Source of the DNA: Ceratodon purpureus
Lineage: Eukaryota > Streptophyta > Bryopsida > Pseudoditrichales > Ditrichaceae
Direction: 5' to 3'
NCBI GenBank assembly: GCA_014871385.1
Contig: CM026422.1
Span: 12,376,831 to 12,440,830, forward strand
Length of the DNA: 64,000 bases
In this document: positions 25,801 through 35,100 of the stretch, piece after piece
How the letters are laid out: each line of letters begins with the position of its first letter
How positions within the stretch are numbered: position 1 is the first letter of the stretch
The notes under the pieces: generated by a model
The model's input: the letters and a program-made list of their open reading frames with translations, nothing else
What the model was told of the DNA's origin: nothing
The model's database searches: none
Made by a program: the position numbers and the translations under genes

Positions 25801-26546
25801 TTTTTGGAAGTCCGAGCCTGGAGTTGACGCACCACCGTTGGCTAATCCTGCATTGGCAAGTTCGGGACAGAAAGTCATTCAGGTCAGCTTCAAGGATACT
25901 CTGAATCGTGGTGAACACTTGATTTTAAGTTTTTTAATGCAATTTACATTCGTTCGGCACGCCCTTCAGAGGTGACGTCTCTCTGAACATCATCATGAAA
26001 CCTACAATGCAGGTCGAGGAGCCCGAGGCTCTTGTAGATATCTCTCTGGAAGGTTCGAGTCCTGGGCTTGTTGGGGAATCTTTTCCGGTGAGCATTACCA
26101 TCTCATCAGCAGGTCACGCCGGCCAAGCGGGAGACTGAGAAATCTATTTCGCTCCAACAGTAAATACTGAAGCCGGCCTAACTTCGACATCCCCTACTAC
26201 AGAATCTGTGATCATCCCAGCAGAGCTTTTTGTCAGAAACTCTGGAGACGATCCAGAGAGTAAGGATAACCTTGAGCTTTTCGTTGGCCTGGTGGAAGTC
26301 CCTGAAATTCGCATCGGTGAGAGCTGGTCCACAATTTTATACGTGCGATGGCTGGAGCCAAAGGTAATCACCTTGATGTCCACATTCGTTTACCATGCTT
26401 CAGATGAAGCGGGCTCTAAATACCATACCGGCTACACCAAAGCAAAGAGTTCGATTGCGTGGAGGCCCTAGCTATTGATCATCAATATGTAGCCCCCTTC
26501 AGAAGAGACGCGCTCTTGCTTGGGAATATAGATGCTGATACTACAG
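22864..26546 (+). pseudogene. TRAPPC11: TRAPPC11 middle exons, with multiple lesions
   Basis: Exons inferred from splice sites and family order: 22864-22968, 23086-23209 (GC donor), 23382-23460, 23689-24042, 24196-24380, 24602-25416, 25698-25882 and 26013-26546. They encode the foie-gras region (LSALRKRAEVEAKY, QLHFKISNLLLHGG, FLHWAWVSRQF, VGMYRQEGW) and the start of the Gryzun region (PFWKSEPGVD, VEALAIDHQYVAPFRRD). Lesions seen: TAG at 22962-22964 just before a donor; loss of two bases near 23404-23409, shifting the frame after YAEFRR; in-frame TGA at 26136-26138; a frame change near 26435-26450. The first ~200 residues and the last exon are absent here. Plant TRAPPC11 is about 1,100-1,200 residues and single-copy, so an intact gene should exist elsewhere. 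Confidence 0.85.
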
Positions 26547-26548
26547 GT

Positions 26549-26981
26549 GGGGACACATGCGCCATAGCCATAGCCCTGGCCATAGCCACCCCGTATTGAG
26601 TGCACCTTTGGACCTCGTCTGTCGTGTTCTTTTCCTCCTTTTGTCACCATAGTCTCACGAAGGCTCTCGATTTCGTTCATGGAGATCCGTCCCGCCTATG
26701 CGGATCCTTCGGTTGTACAAGCGTGATGTAATCGTTCGGCGATGAAGGTGGATTTTGCCGAGGATTAATGCAACCATGGCTGAGGATATGGAAGAACTGC
26801 GGACGCTGCCCGTGCCTCTGGTAGCGGTCCCCTATGGCGCATGTGTCCCCTTAGAGTGCTGCATATGGGACCCCCCGCCATGGATGTCACTCATGTGCAC
26901 ATGTGAGTCGCCCCAAATGTACTGCTTATGAACATTTTGAGGGGTGGCTATGACCGCGGTCCCCTATGGCGCATGTGTCCC
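26549..26981. repeat. Inverted and direct 18-19-bp repeats at the TRAPPC11 break
   Basis: GGGGACACATGCGCCATAG at 26549-26567 is exactly complementary to 26832-26850. A further copy in the second orientation lies at 26964-26981, preceded like the second by GCGGTCC. The first copy starts two bases after the last TRAPPC11 coding base. The repeats could mark a small mobile element or a foldback involved in the rearrangement. No gene is seen from 26550 to 27060. Confidence 0.7.
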
Positions 26982-27066
26982 ATACCGGCGCCCAAGTATT
27001 GACACAAGCCGGTCCTCGTTCCTAACTCCCCCTAGTACCTTTGTCCGAGGCATGTATGGTATTCCC

Positions 27067-27320
27067 TAGGTCGAGTGCTTGTTTTTGAGCAAGAGATTAG
27101 CAGTGCCTTCACGCTCTTTTTCGATTGGATTAGTAGACACAACGAGAAGCTTGTTTTCGAGCAGGAGATTATCAGTGCCTTCACGCTCTTTTTGTTTGGA
27201 TTAGCGGACACGACAAGGACGTTGAGTGCTTGTTTTTGAGCAGGAGATTATCAGTGCCTTCACGCTCTTGCTGTTTGGATTAACGGATACGACGAGGACG
27301 TCGAGTGCTTGTTTTCGAGA
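27067..27320 (+). repeat. Tandem repeat of about 80 bp, three copies
   Basis: Each copy contains GAGTGCTTGTTTTTGAGCA or a close variant, then 'GATTATCAGTGCCTTCACGC' and 'TGGATTAGCGGACACGACGAGGAC'. A fourth partial copy ends at GTCGAGTGCTTGTTTTCGAG near 27320. Copies differ by scattered substitutions. It lies just upstream of the RS2Z-like remnant. Confidence 0.8.
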
Positions 27321-28186
27321 GGAGGACAATGGCAAGTCGCTCGCGCTCTCGATCCCCTAGGGGCAAATCTCGCAATATCTGGCGGGGACAAACAGATCAT
27401 GCGAATGGGTTGGCTAAGCGTTACTTGCATGATGGAGGTATTTGGTGGAACTGGTGGTCGCGATTGGAAGGTAGATGGGGAGGCAGAAAGACTTGTTTCT
27501 TTGTTTGTATGTATGTTCATGTTCATGTATGTATGAGTGGCCGCAGAGTTCGAGACGGGGACGACGAGGACGACTTTACATCTGTTCCCTTCTCGTACCC
27601 AAGCCGAAGCCGGAGTCCACTAGGAGCAGCATCCGGGGAACAATGCTTGGATGAGTTCTTCCCGATTTGCGTCAACGAGATTCCAAGGGGCAGGGAGGGA
27701 ATTGGCTACAACGTTAGAACTACGGCTTCTTGGAATGTAGGTGATAGAGAAAGCTCTTCAAACGCTCGCTCTTCGAACGCTCTTCAAGCTTTGTCCAAGG
27801 ATTCGCCTTGCTGTGCTAGACTGTATGCTGATCGGTAAGTGTAATGAGTTGGGGACTGGGTGGTATCCACCATACTGGTTATACTGAGCTTATCACGTAA
27901 TTGTAGCGGATGATGGATCAGGGGCGCGGTGCCTCTGGTGGGGCCCCGAAAATGCCTTGGGAGAGGGCCACCTCTTGGGAATTCCTGGGAAGAGCGTTTG
28001 GGCTTTGTTCGGAAATCCGCTGATGCTCGAGATGTTGATGATGCGAGGCACTATTGCGGAAACGATTCTGATGGCAACAGACTGATTGTGGAGTTCGGAA
28101 GGAGGGTGAGTGTGATTACGGCTAATGCGGAATCTGCCCTTGGGAATTGTCTCAGTGACCTGATATTGAGACTACCGTAGTGGCTA

Positions 28187-28990
28187 CCGTCACACCTCGA
28201 TATCTGTTAACGGTTGGGAGCAAACTCTTTGTTAACACTTAGTGAATAGTAACACTTAACACTTATCAAGGGTGATGCCGATGATTTGTATCACTTATAA
28301 AAATAACACTTAGAGTGATTAAAAAGCTAAATACATAACATTTATAGAAAAAATGGATGAAATTACAAAACATTGATTCATTATTTATCTAGGTCCGTTG
28401 AAAGGATGAATCAATAGTAGTTTGGCGAGATTCTGCTACACGCCAAGATTCTACTTCCTTTTCTAATGCTTTGATATTCCTAATGGATAACATGGTGTCA
28501 TTAGGTCTTTGCTCTAAAAACTTCTTCACAGTTTGAAGAGCACTACTTACATCTTTGAAGCCCACAACCTCTTCTACTATATTGCGAGGATTAGTTTCAT
28601 CGAGATCTTCTAATGTCTTCGTGCTCACTACCTTGTTGGGATGAAAGCATTTCAATAATTTCTTCATCAGTAGGTTGATAAGGGTTATTCAAATCTTAAA
28701 AATACATGTACCGATCAATTTTTTTCTAAAGTGGACTTCTAGAGTCACTTTGCACCTAGAAGCCATTCCTTGACCTCAAAATTATCTCCCTCCAAACTAT
28801 AGATCTTACAAAAAGTCTTTTTTTAGAAAGTTATCACTTATCGAGCTAAAATTAACAAAGTCGGGAGCACAACATTGCATAAGACTTAACACATAACAGA
28901 CCCTAGTGTTAATTTTAAGGGAGCGGAAATCTCCATAACACATATAGAGTTTTAACACTTATCGAGGTAACAGATATCGAGGTGTGACTG
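28187..28990 (-). mobile_element. pogo/Tigger-like Tc1-mariner element, 804 bp
   Basis: The ends are inverted repeats of 23 bp with one mismatch, starting CCGTCACACCTCGATATC on the left and CAGTCACACCTCGATATC on the right. They are flanked by TA at 28185-28186 and 28991-28992, the target duplication of the Tc1/mariner superfamily. Pogo/Tigger elements typically begin CAGTC..ACCTCGATAT. The interior is much shorter than an autonomous element (2-3 kb) and keeps only a transposase tail. The insertion disrupts the RS2Z-like remnant. Confidence 0.88.
28389..28667 (-). pseudogene. C-terminal piece of a pogo/Tigger-like transposase
   Basis: The 92-residue frame carries VSSALQTVKKFLEQRPND followed by a leucine-containing helix and an ESRQTTIDSSFQ ending. 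Helical 'AL..L..FLEQ' text and an 'RQT.I..FF'-like terminus are characteristic of pogo/jerky-type transposase tails. The DNA-binding and DDE catalytic regions are absent, so no active enzyme is made. It reads in the same element as the inverted repeats at 28187-28990, which supports the assignment. Confidence 0.6.
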
Positions 28991-29292
28991 TATTATTGTG
29001 TGCTAGATTGTATGCTGGTGGGCCAGTGTTATGAGCTCGACACTTATCGTGATTGTAGCGGATGATGGATCAGGGACAGTGCGGTGCCTATGGTGGGGCC
29101 CGAGAATGCCTTGGGAGAGGGTCACCTGATTTGAGAGACAAGTGCTACAGGTGTGGCCAGCGTGGCCATATTGAGCGCAACTGCAGCAACAGTCCAAGGC
29201 CAAACAGCAGGTCGGTCAAGCAGTTGTACAGTGGTCTGTTTTGTGTGCCTTTAGTGCAATGGACTAGCTTCTTTATCCTTCTTTATCCTTGT

Positions 29293-29341
29293 GTTTAGGG
29301 TTTAGGTTTTAGGGTTTAGGGTTTAGGGTTTAGGGTTTAGG
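29293..29341 (+). repeat. Interstitial telomere-like TTTAGGG tract
   Basis: About six copies of the plant telomere heptamer TTTAGGG, one degenerate (TTTAGGTT), run in tandem. They lie in what would be an intron of the RS2Z-like remnant, between the zinc-knuckle and SP-rich segments. Short tracts like this are common in plant introns and promoters (telo-boxes) or mark repaired breaks. Confidence 0.9.
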
Positions 29342-29565
29342 CCCAGGTGTCTAGTTGCTAATTCTTGTTGTGGTGGTGGTGCAGCATGTCGGTTAGCCCT
29401 GCAACCAACGGTCGAACTATGAGCAGGAGCCCAATTCGTGGTGGGCGCAGTGCGAGCCCAGACGCTCATGGTGGCGAGGAGACCCCTGCCCCACGAGAAA
29501 ATTGGCGCAGCGTGAGCCCTAGCCCAGAGCAGGACATGGACAAAGACGGCCACTCACATGCCTAA

Positions 29566-30792
29566 ACTTCAGGAAGCTGACGACTCGTGGCGCTCGTAAG
29601 TGGAATTATCTCAGACACCCTACTTGAATGGATTTGAGTAGCCATGGTGACCATTTCCAAAGCACATCTGATTTTCTTTTCATTTACAGATAGGGCCCAG
29701 TTCAAGGCTTTGACCGTGGGTCTCTTTTGTCCTCTTATATTGGTAATCTAATCTTGTAAGAGTAGTGCACAAAGGTACTAATAATGTTCATAATCTTTGT
29801 CAGGCGTAAAAAGGAGACAGCAGGTAGTGGAAATCCACGTTTCGAGGCTGAGATGAGTCACGCAGCACTCACTCTATTCCAGCAACTTGTTGTGGGACAG
29901 AAAGCGTCTGGGCTCGGCCAATGGGAAAAGGGCTTAATAGGTGTTTCTACTTCCAGCAATGACCTGCTTCCAGTATTGGAGCATCATATTCAGAAACTAA
30001 GTACTTCCCGTTGGTATGCATGTCTTTGAACGAAGAATGTTCATGGGTTGGTGTGGGTTATGAGGATAGCACATTTTTGCTCTGGTGTTACAAGATGACT
30101 CTTGATAGGAGTTTTTTTAGGCAAATAAGAGGTTCTTGTACAATACAATTTTTTTGGTATGTGTTCTTGGAGACTACAGAAAGAAATAGTCTCACATGTT
30201 CTTTTTGTAGGTGCTGATACAAGTCTAAATTCCATGTTGTTGATATTATCATTTGGTGTTTGGTGTTTCACAGTTCATACATTCACTAGTAAGGTAGGAG
30301 CACCCATTCATGACAGAATAAGGGAATTGGTAACAGGGAGAGTGCAGAGAGCATGAAGTGAAACCATGAATGTGTTTGCAAATTGGAGACAAAGTGTGGG
30401 TCTTGGAATCAGAATTTTTGGACACATGAGCAATTTTATAAATTTTTTTGAAGTGAAGGTGTTGTAGACACCTAATCATAAACTGTAGACTTACCCAAAG
30501 GAGGCAGAAGAAACACATGGACAAAACTTGTCAACGCTCTCATCCCATTGGTTCCATCTCATTGGTTCTAGTAAAGTTTTAGTCAACTTGTGGTCCATTT
30601 TAGATTCACTCCCAACCAGTTTATGGTGAAATTATAGGGGTCAAGAATGGGGCGCTGTCATGAATGGGTGTTCCTACCTTATCAATGATTTTAGAGGTGT
30701 ATACGGTAGCGGTAGTAATACAATACGAAAGGATAAAACTGAGGAGGCCACCTTTTCGATATTCAATCTTAATGCTGCATCAACCGTTCTTG
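29566..30792. other. No gene recognised
   Basis: A stretch at about 29802-30028 is open after a possible AG acceptor (GAAATCCACG..., with LLPVLEHHIQKLS near the end) and has near-genic composition, but I recognise no family. The rest is AT-rich with conflicting short frames. Confidence 0.4.
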
Positions 30793-31892
30793 ACTCACCT
30801 AGGAACAAGAATGTGAAGAGGCACAATTCAAATTTACTCTTGAAGTTGGTTTTTTGGGCTCACAAAAAACTTCACACCCATTTTGCAACAAGCGAAAAAA
30901 ACTTCTTTTTCAAGTTTGAATGTTATGATCTCACAATCGGTAAGGAATCTGAAGCTAAGATTCGGTACACACATACATGGACAAGTTAGGTACAGGATCT
31001 TACTGTTAAATACTTGATTTTACGTTAAAAGTTACTCCGTAAAAAATTTCATCTTGTATTGAAAAAGGGTGATTTTGAGGGCTTCTAGTAGTTTTGGGGC
31101 CTTTCCACTTTAGGGGTTAACCCTAGAAGGTCGGAGCCCATGATCGTGGTCTGAACCTCAAAAATTCTTACTGTGAATCTTCCATTTTGCCAGTTTAACT
31201 GAGAAAATGTTATTCTATTTAATTTTTCATAGATGTGATTACATGCATTTCATATGCTCAAAAAATTTCAGATTTTTTGGGGAAGATTTGAAGTTTTGGT
31301 GAATTTCCAAAGAATTTTTTGGAATAAGGGGACATTTTATTGAAGGAGAGCATGGTGTAATCCATGGTTCCGTGTCATGCTACGATTGGAAATTGAGAAA
31401 AAGACCCTATAGGCGTGTAAATTTAAATTGTCATTGAATCAGTAGATATTAGGAAATATTTGAAATTTTAATTTGGAGTAGAAACTAGACTTGGTAAGCT
31501 TTGTTTTATTAGTTGAGCTTAAATTGAAAAGAAATCGTTTAGTTGCCTCAAATTGAGACTTAATGAAATTAGGAAGAAGTTACGAAGATGCACTTTGTGG
31601 TGATTTGTTTTTTACCATTCTTTTAAGTTTTGTACCACATGTAATGTTAGAAAATATCTTTAATGATCTCAAAATGAATTTCATGCTCTGTTATAATCAT
31701 TGATAAACCCAATGACAAAATTTATGGATGAAGTCCATCCCTAGAATCAGTTGATTGATGATCTGCTGCAGAGAATCAGTTCTGTCCGTCGGCCACAAAA
31801 TGGCCGCCTCCACGTTGCACGGTTAAGGCCATGTAAGTCTCCATGACATTCATCCAACATAGGTCTCCATGGCATGCATCCACAATGTATAA
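30793..31892 (-). repeat. Right arm of the large inverted duplication
   Basis: Reverse complement of 1130-2326 with only scattered differences. It includes a 5'-truncated copy of TTAA-element family A (30793-31116, its outer TTAA at 31117-31120) and about 775 bp of flanking DNA. Because both arms share the same element-flank junction, the segment was duplicated as DNA rather than by two insertions. An open frame at 30660-30989 is the same non-coding text seen at 2130-2345. Confidence 0.9.
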
Positions 31893-32540
31893 AGGTGCCT
31901 TCCGACCTGGCTCTATCTAATGGTGGAGGAGCGCTTTTAGGTGAGGTAAATGCGGTGGAGTCCCCACCAGCGTTCGTAACTAGGCCCCGATCCTAGCTGG
32001 CCGCCCCGGTTGCGACAGATAAGAACGGTATTTAGTAGAAAGCATGGATCCACTTTACGGTTTAATAGGACGTGAGGGTTACTTTTAACTTAATGAGAAC
32101 TGCCACTAAAATCTTCGAAATGGGACATCTGAGATGCAGAACACCGGTTTCATCTAAAAGACCTATCTACAGGACAATACGAAAGAACGGCACTGTAGCC
32201 GCGGCCACAAAGCTCGCAGTTTCTTTCTGCTGTGACTTGAACGGCTGCGCCACCATGCAGACTCCTCGCAAAACCTGTGGAAATGGACACACACAATCGT
32301 CGGTCCCAAAACCACATAAACAGAACAGACCTACAAACTTAAGCATTCGAGTGGAGTGCCCATATGTGAGTGAGGAGCCATATACCTTTAGCAATGCCGA
32401 TCGCTCCTTACGTAAGGCTGTAGTCCTTGCGACCTCGTCTCCTTCATGTTGCACTGTTGTTTCAGAGCACCATATCATTCTCACAAACTTCACTACATCC
32501 CCGTCACTAATCGAGGTGCAATATGCTGCAGGTTCATACA
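31893..32540. other. Upstream region of the trihelix-like gene
   Basis: A 161-codon plus frame (32072-32557) and a 141-codon minus frame overlap each other. Neither has a recognisable domain. The region may hold the promoter and 5' UTR of the next gene, but no clear TATA box decides this. Confidence 0.4.
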
Positions 32541-34279
32541 ATGGATACCCAAGTTGACACACCGACTTCTGCTCCAATTCGTACAGCTGCAATGCCCGTT
32601 GACGGTACGTTACTTGAACTTCGTGGACTCAGAATTTCTTAAATCTCTTTCGATTAGCATGTAGTCACTCCCACAAATCGGTCAAGTTTAGCCAGACACA
32701 AATCTTGCCCAATGTAGCTCTCTATGTCTAGAATACACCCAACATATGGTGAAGGTAGATGAAGTACTGAGAAGGCAAAGGGTTCAAAATGGAAGTTCAA
32801 GAAGAAGTACAGTACCTGTCCTTTACGACTGCTGCATGCCCTTTGTTTGTTCGATGTCATCAGTAGACTCCATTTACCTTACATTGCACATTTCAGTAGT
32901 TCTTTGATTGTTGCATGCTCATTCCTGGAAAACAGCACCTGCACATCCCACAAAACGTTCTCCGATGCTGCAATAAGTACACATGTTATGTATAGGATGG
33001 TAGTAAAGCAAGAATATCAGAAAAGGTGGGGTTTAGAAGTTTATGTGATAGAGGATTTTTGCGTTGCATTTCTTTGCTTGCAGGTTTGTTTCCCTTCAAC
33101 AGCTCCCCGCAGAATCGACCGAGTGCACCAAGGCGGCCAACGATCGGTGCAACTCGCCCCCCGCCTCTTGCATCAAACGCAACAGCTAGTCAGTCTAAAC
33201 GCCCAAGGAAGGATCGCCTGCCGAATTGGTTGCCCCTGGAGATATATTTCCTAATCGAAGCCAAACGGAACATGTTCTTGGAGGAAATGGACACGGTGGA
33301 CGGACGTGACCTCATGACCGGACACAACGAAGTGGCTTCGGGTGTCTCAACATGTCATGCGAAGCGGCTACTCTCCTGTATTGCCGGACGGACCTGCTTG
33401 TAAGACGAAGTGGAATCAACTTCTACCTGACTATAAACGAATTGCGGGAAGAAATGTACCTGAAAGAAATGTCGTACAGGAAGAAATGTACCTGAAAATT
33501 GGGATCTCACCTCAGCTGATCGCAAAGCCGAGGGTCTGCCGCGACAATTTGCTCAAGATATATTCGAGCAAATTCACGATTGGTTCGGTAACCGACCTCA
33601 GATCCAGCCCCCCCGTGTACGGGACCTGCTAGCAATGAACGATCGGAACTACAGCCGGCCAGCACCAGAGCTCGAGAACTTCGCAGACGAGGCAGACAGT
33701 GAGCCCGAGACCGAAGACCCTTTGAACTCTTCTCAAGCCGAGCCACTGGACACCACAGACGAGTGCCGACCTCCTATGTCTCCTCGACGAAGACCTCCAT
33801 CAGCAAGGCATACACCTGCCGACACAAACTCAAGTCCCATGTCCAGACCAGGCCCGAGTAGGCTGCCATAAGGTGTGTCCCCGCAGGTCATAAGTTCTTC
33901 GGACACGTCCCAATTTGCAATCAACAGACGGCCTGGCAACACTGGAGTGCGGCGGAAAAGTGTTTCTGGACACACGGTAATCGCTGAAGCAACCAAGTCA
34001 ACGGGAGCCGTGATGGCTGCGCAGATACAAGATATCGCCAATGCTAGTCGGGACCTCGAGCGGTCCAAGATAGAGGTTCAGTTGAAGCTTTTCTCTGAGC
34101 AGATGGAGTATCAACGCGAAAAAGATAGAAGAATGTATGAGAACGTGGCGGTTGCTAATGAAAATGCAAGGCTTGCCATTGTAAAACAAGGTGAGATGGT
34201 TAATTGCTTGGCTGAACTCAGCTCAGTGCTTGGACAGGGGTTGAGCAGGGGAAAATTACAGCATGAGCGTAGAGCGTAG
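32541..34279 (+). pseudogene. Trihelix (Myb/SANT-like) DNA-binding protein gene, disrupted
   Basis: Exon 1 (32541-32604) starts MDTQVDTPTSAPIRT and ends at a GTACGT donor. Exon 2 starts at 33084 after TTGCTTGCAG, in phase. It encodes a basic linker, then a trihelix domain: LPNWLPLEIYFLIEAKRN, WLRVSQHVMRSGYSP and CKTKWNQLLPDYKRI. An acidic, proline-rich middle and a C-terminal coiled coil (RDLERSKIEVQLKLFSEQ and on to 34279) follow. Such proteins are nuclear and bind GT-type elements. Lesions: a frame change near 33329 within the domain; a duplicated 'GGAAGAAATGTACCTGAAA' (about 33449 and 33480) with another frame change; an in-frame TAA at 33869-33871. A 14-base gap there is too short to be an intron. 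Sequencing errors could mimic this, but three lesions make a pseudogene likelier. Confidence 0.7.
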
Positions 34280-34830
34280 AGCGTACTTTTTGGTACTTTT
34301 TTGTGAATTTCACCGCTCGCTTTTCGAAATTTTTTAGGAACATAAGGATCCTATTACCACTGATTTTGGTCCAAAAATGTTTATTTTTAGCCAAAAGAAT
34401 ACCCCATTTCCGTGGAATAAGCTCCCACTGGCGAATAATTTATTTTACATAGTACGTTAAATTAGGGCTGACGTCATCATTTAATCAGGTTATATTAAGG
34501 ATTAACTTAACTTCACTTTTATCAAGTTAACAAGGTTTTTTTTGTCTTCATGTTTAGGGCGTAATTAGGGCTGACATCATCATTGAATTACAATTACCTC
34601 GCTACAATTATTGAAATGGCCAAGTTTATATAGTTCAATTTTCATTCGAAGAAGTTGTCTCATCGTGCCCTCGTATAAGATGGACGGAAAGACATTGCGT
34701 TTGCATAGCGGAGGTCCGGGTTCGATCCCCATCGGGCTCGTTTGAGCGTCGCGCTGCGCAGGAGGCTGCTATCCTGGGCTATAAGGGTGTCAGTAAGGGC
34801 CCCTACTCACATTGACAAGTCTAGATTAGG
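34268..34830 (+). repeat. Dispersed repeat with tRNA-like B box and bZIP-type motifs
   Basis: It starts at the tandem GTAGAGC repeat that overlaps the end of the trihelix gene. It contains 'TTAGGGCTGACGTCATCA' near 34463 and a variant near 34566, then a tRNA-like piece with B box GGTTCGATCCC (34719-34729). It ends at ACATTGACAAGTCT. The same elements in the same order occur on the minus strand at 40246-41170 and in every 5.98-kb unit. It is therefore a mobile, probably SINE-related repeat. Confidence 0.65.
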
Positions 34831-35100
34831 TGACACTCATAAACTACTATGTAGTCGTACTTTAAAAAAAATATGAGTCGGAGATGATTAAATGGAGAGC
34901 GACATAAGAGAAAACAAATATACGTACGAAAAATGAAATATTGTTCTATTGAATTTGATTTGAAAACTGTTGAGCAGTGGTCATGTAGATGAAAGAAAAA
35001 TGAATAGAAAATATGGAAATATACTATGGTAGAGCACCTCATGGAGAAGAGGCGCTAGAAGGAAGTCAAGAAACAAACAATACTATATCTCAATTACATT

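Larger units (their letters stand above)
27536..29565 (+). pseudogene. RS2Z-type SR splicing factor remnant
   Basis: Plant RS2Z proteins have an N-terminal RRM, two CCHC zinc knuckles and an RS/SP-rich tail, and act in pre-mRNA splicing in the nucleus. Here 27536-27600 gives GRRVRDGDDEDD, resembling the RRM RNP region. 27990-28110 gives SADARDVDDARHY and NRLIVEF, like the RRM C-terminal part. 29131-29209 gives one knuckle, [14 protein letters not shown] (C-x2-C-x4-H-x4-C). 29384-29565 gives an SP-rich tail (MSRSPIRGGRSASP) ending in a stop. The RRM is fragmented, the first knuckle is missing, and a segment of about 100 bp is duplicated (about 27810-27970 and 29000-29120). A pogo-like transposon sits between the copies. 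Best read as a broken, partly duplicated gene. Confidence 0.6.

Noticed and set aside
32072-32592. Overlapping 161- and 141-codon frames upstream of the trihelix gene
   Set aside because: They overlap on opposite strands, lack domains, and end just where the trihelix exon 1 begins; at most one could be real and neither resembles a family I know.
33857-33885. An intron removing the TAA at 33869 in the trihelix gene
   Set aside because: The only AG available after a GT (GTGTGTCCCCGCAG) would give a 14-base intron, too short for the spliceosome.
34660-34760. A functional tRNA gene
   Set aside because: The B box and part of the T-arm are tRNA-like, but the acceptor and anticodon arms do not fold convincingly, and the same text is dispersed as a repeat.
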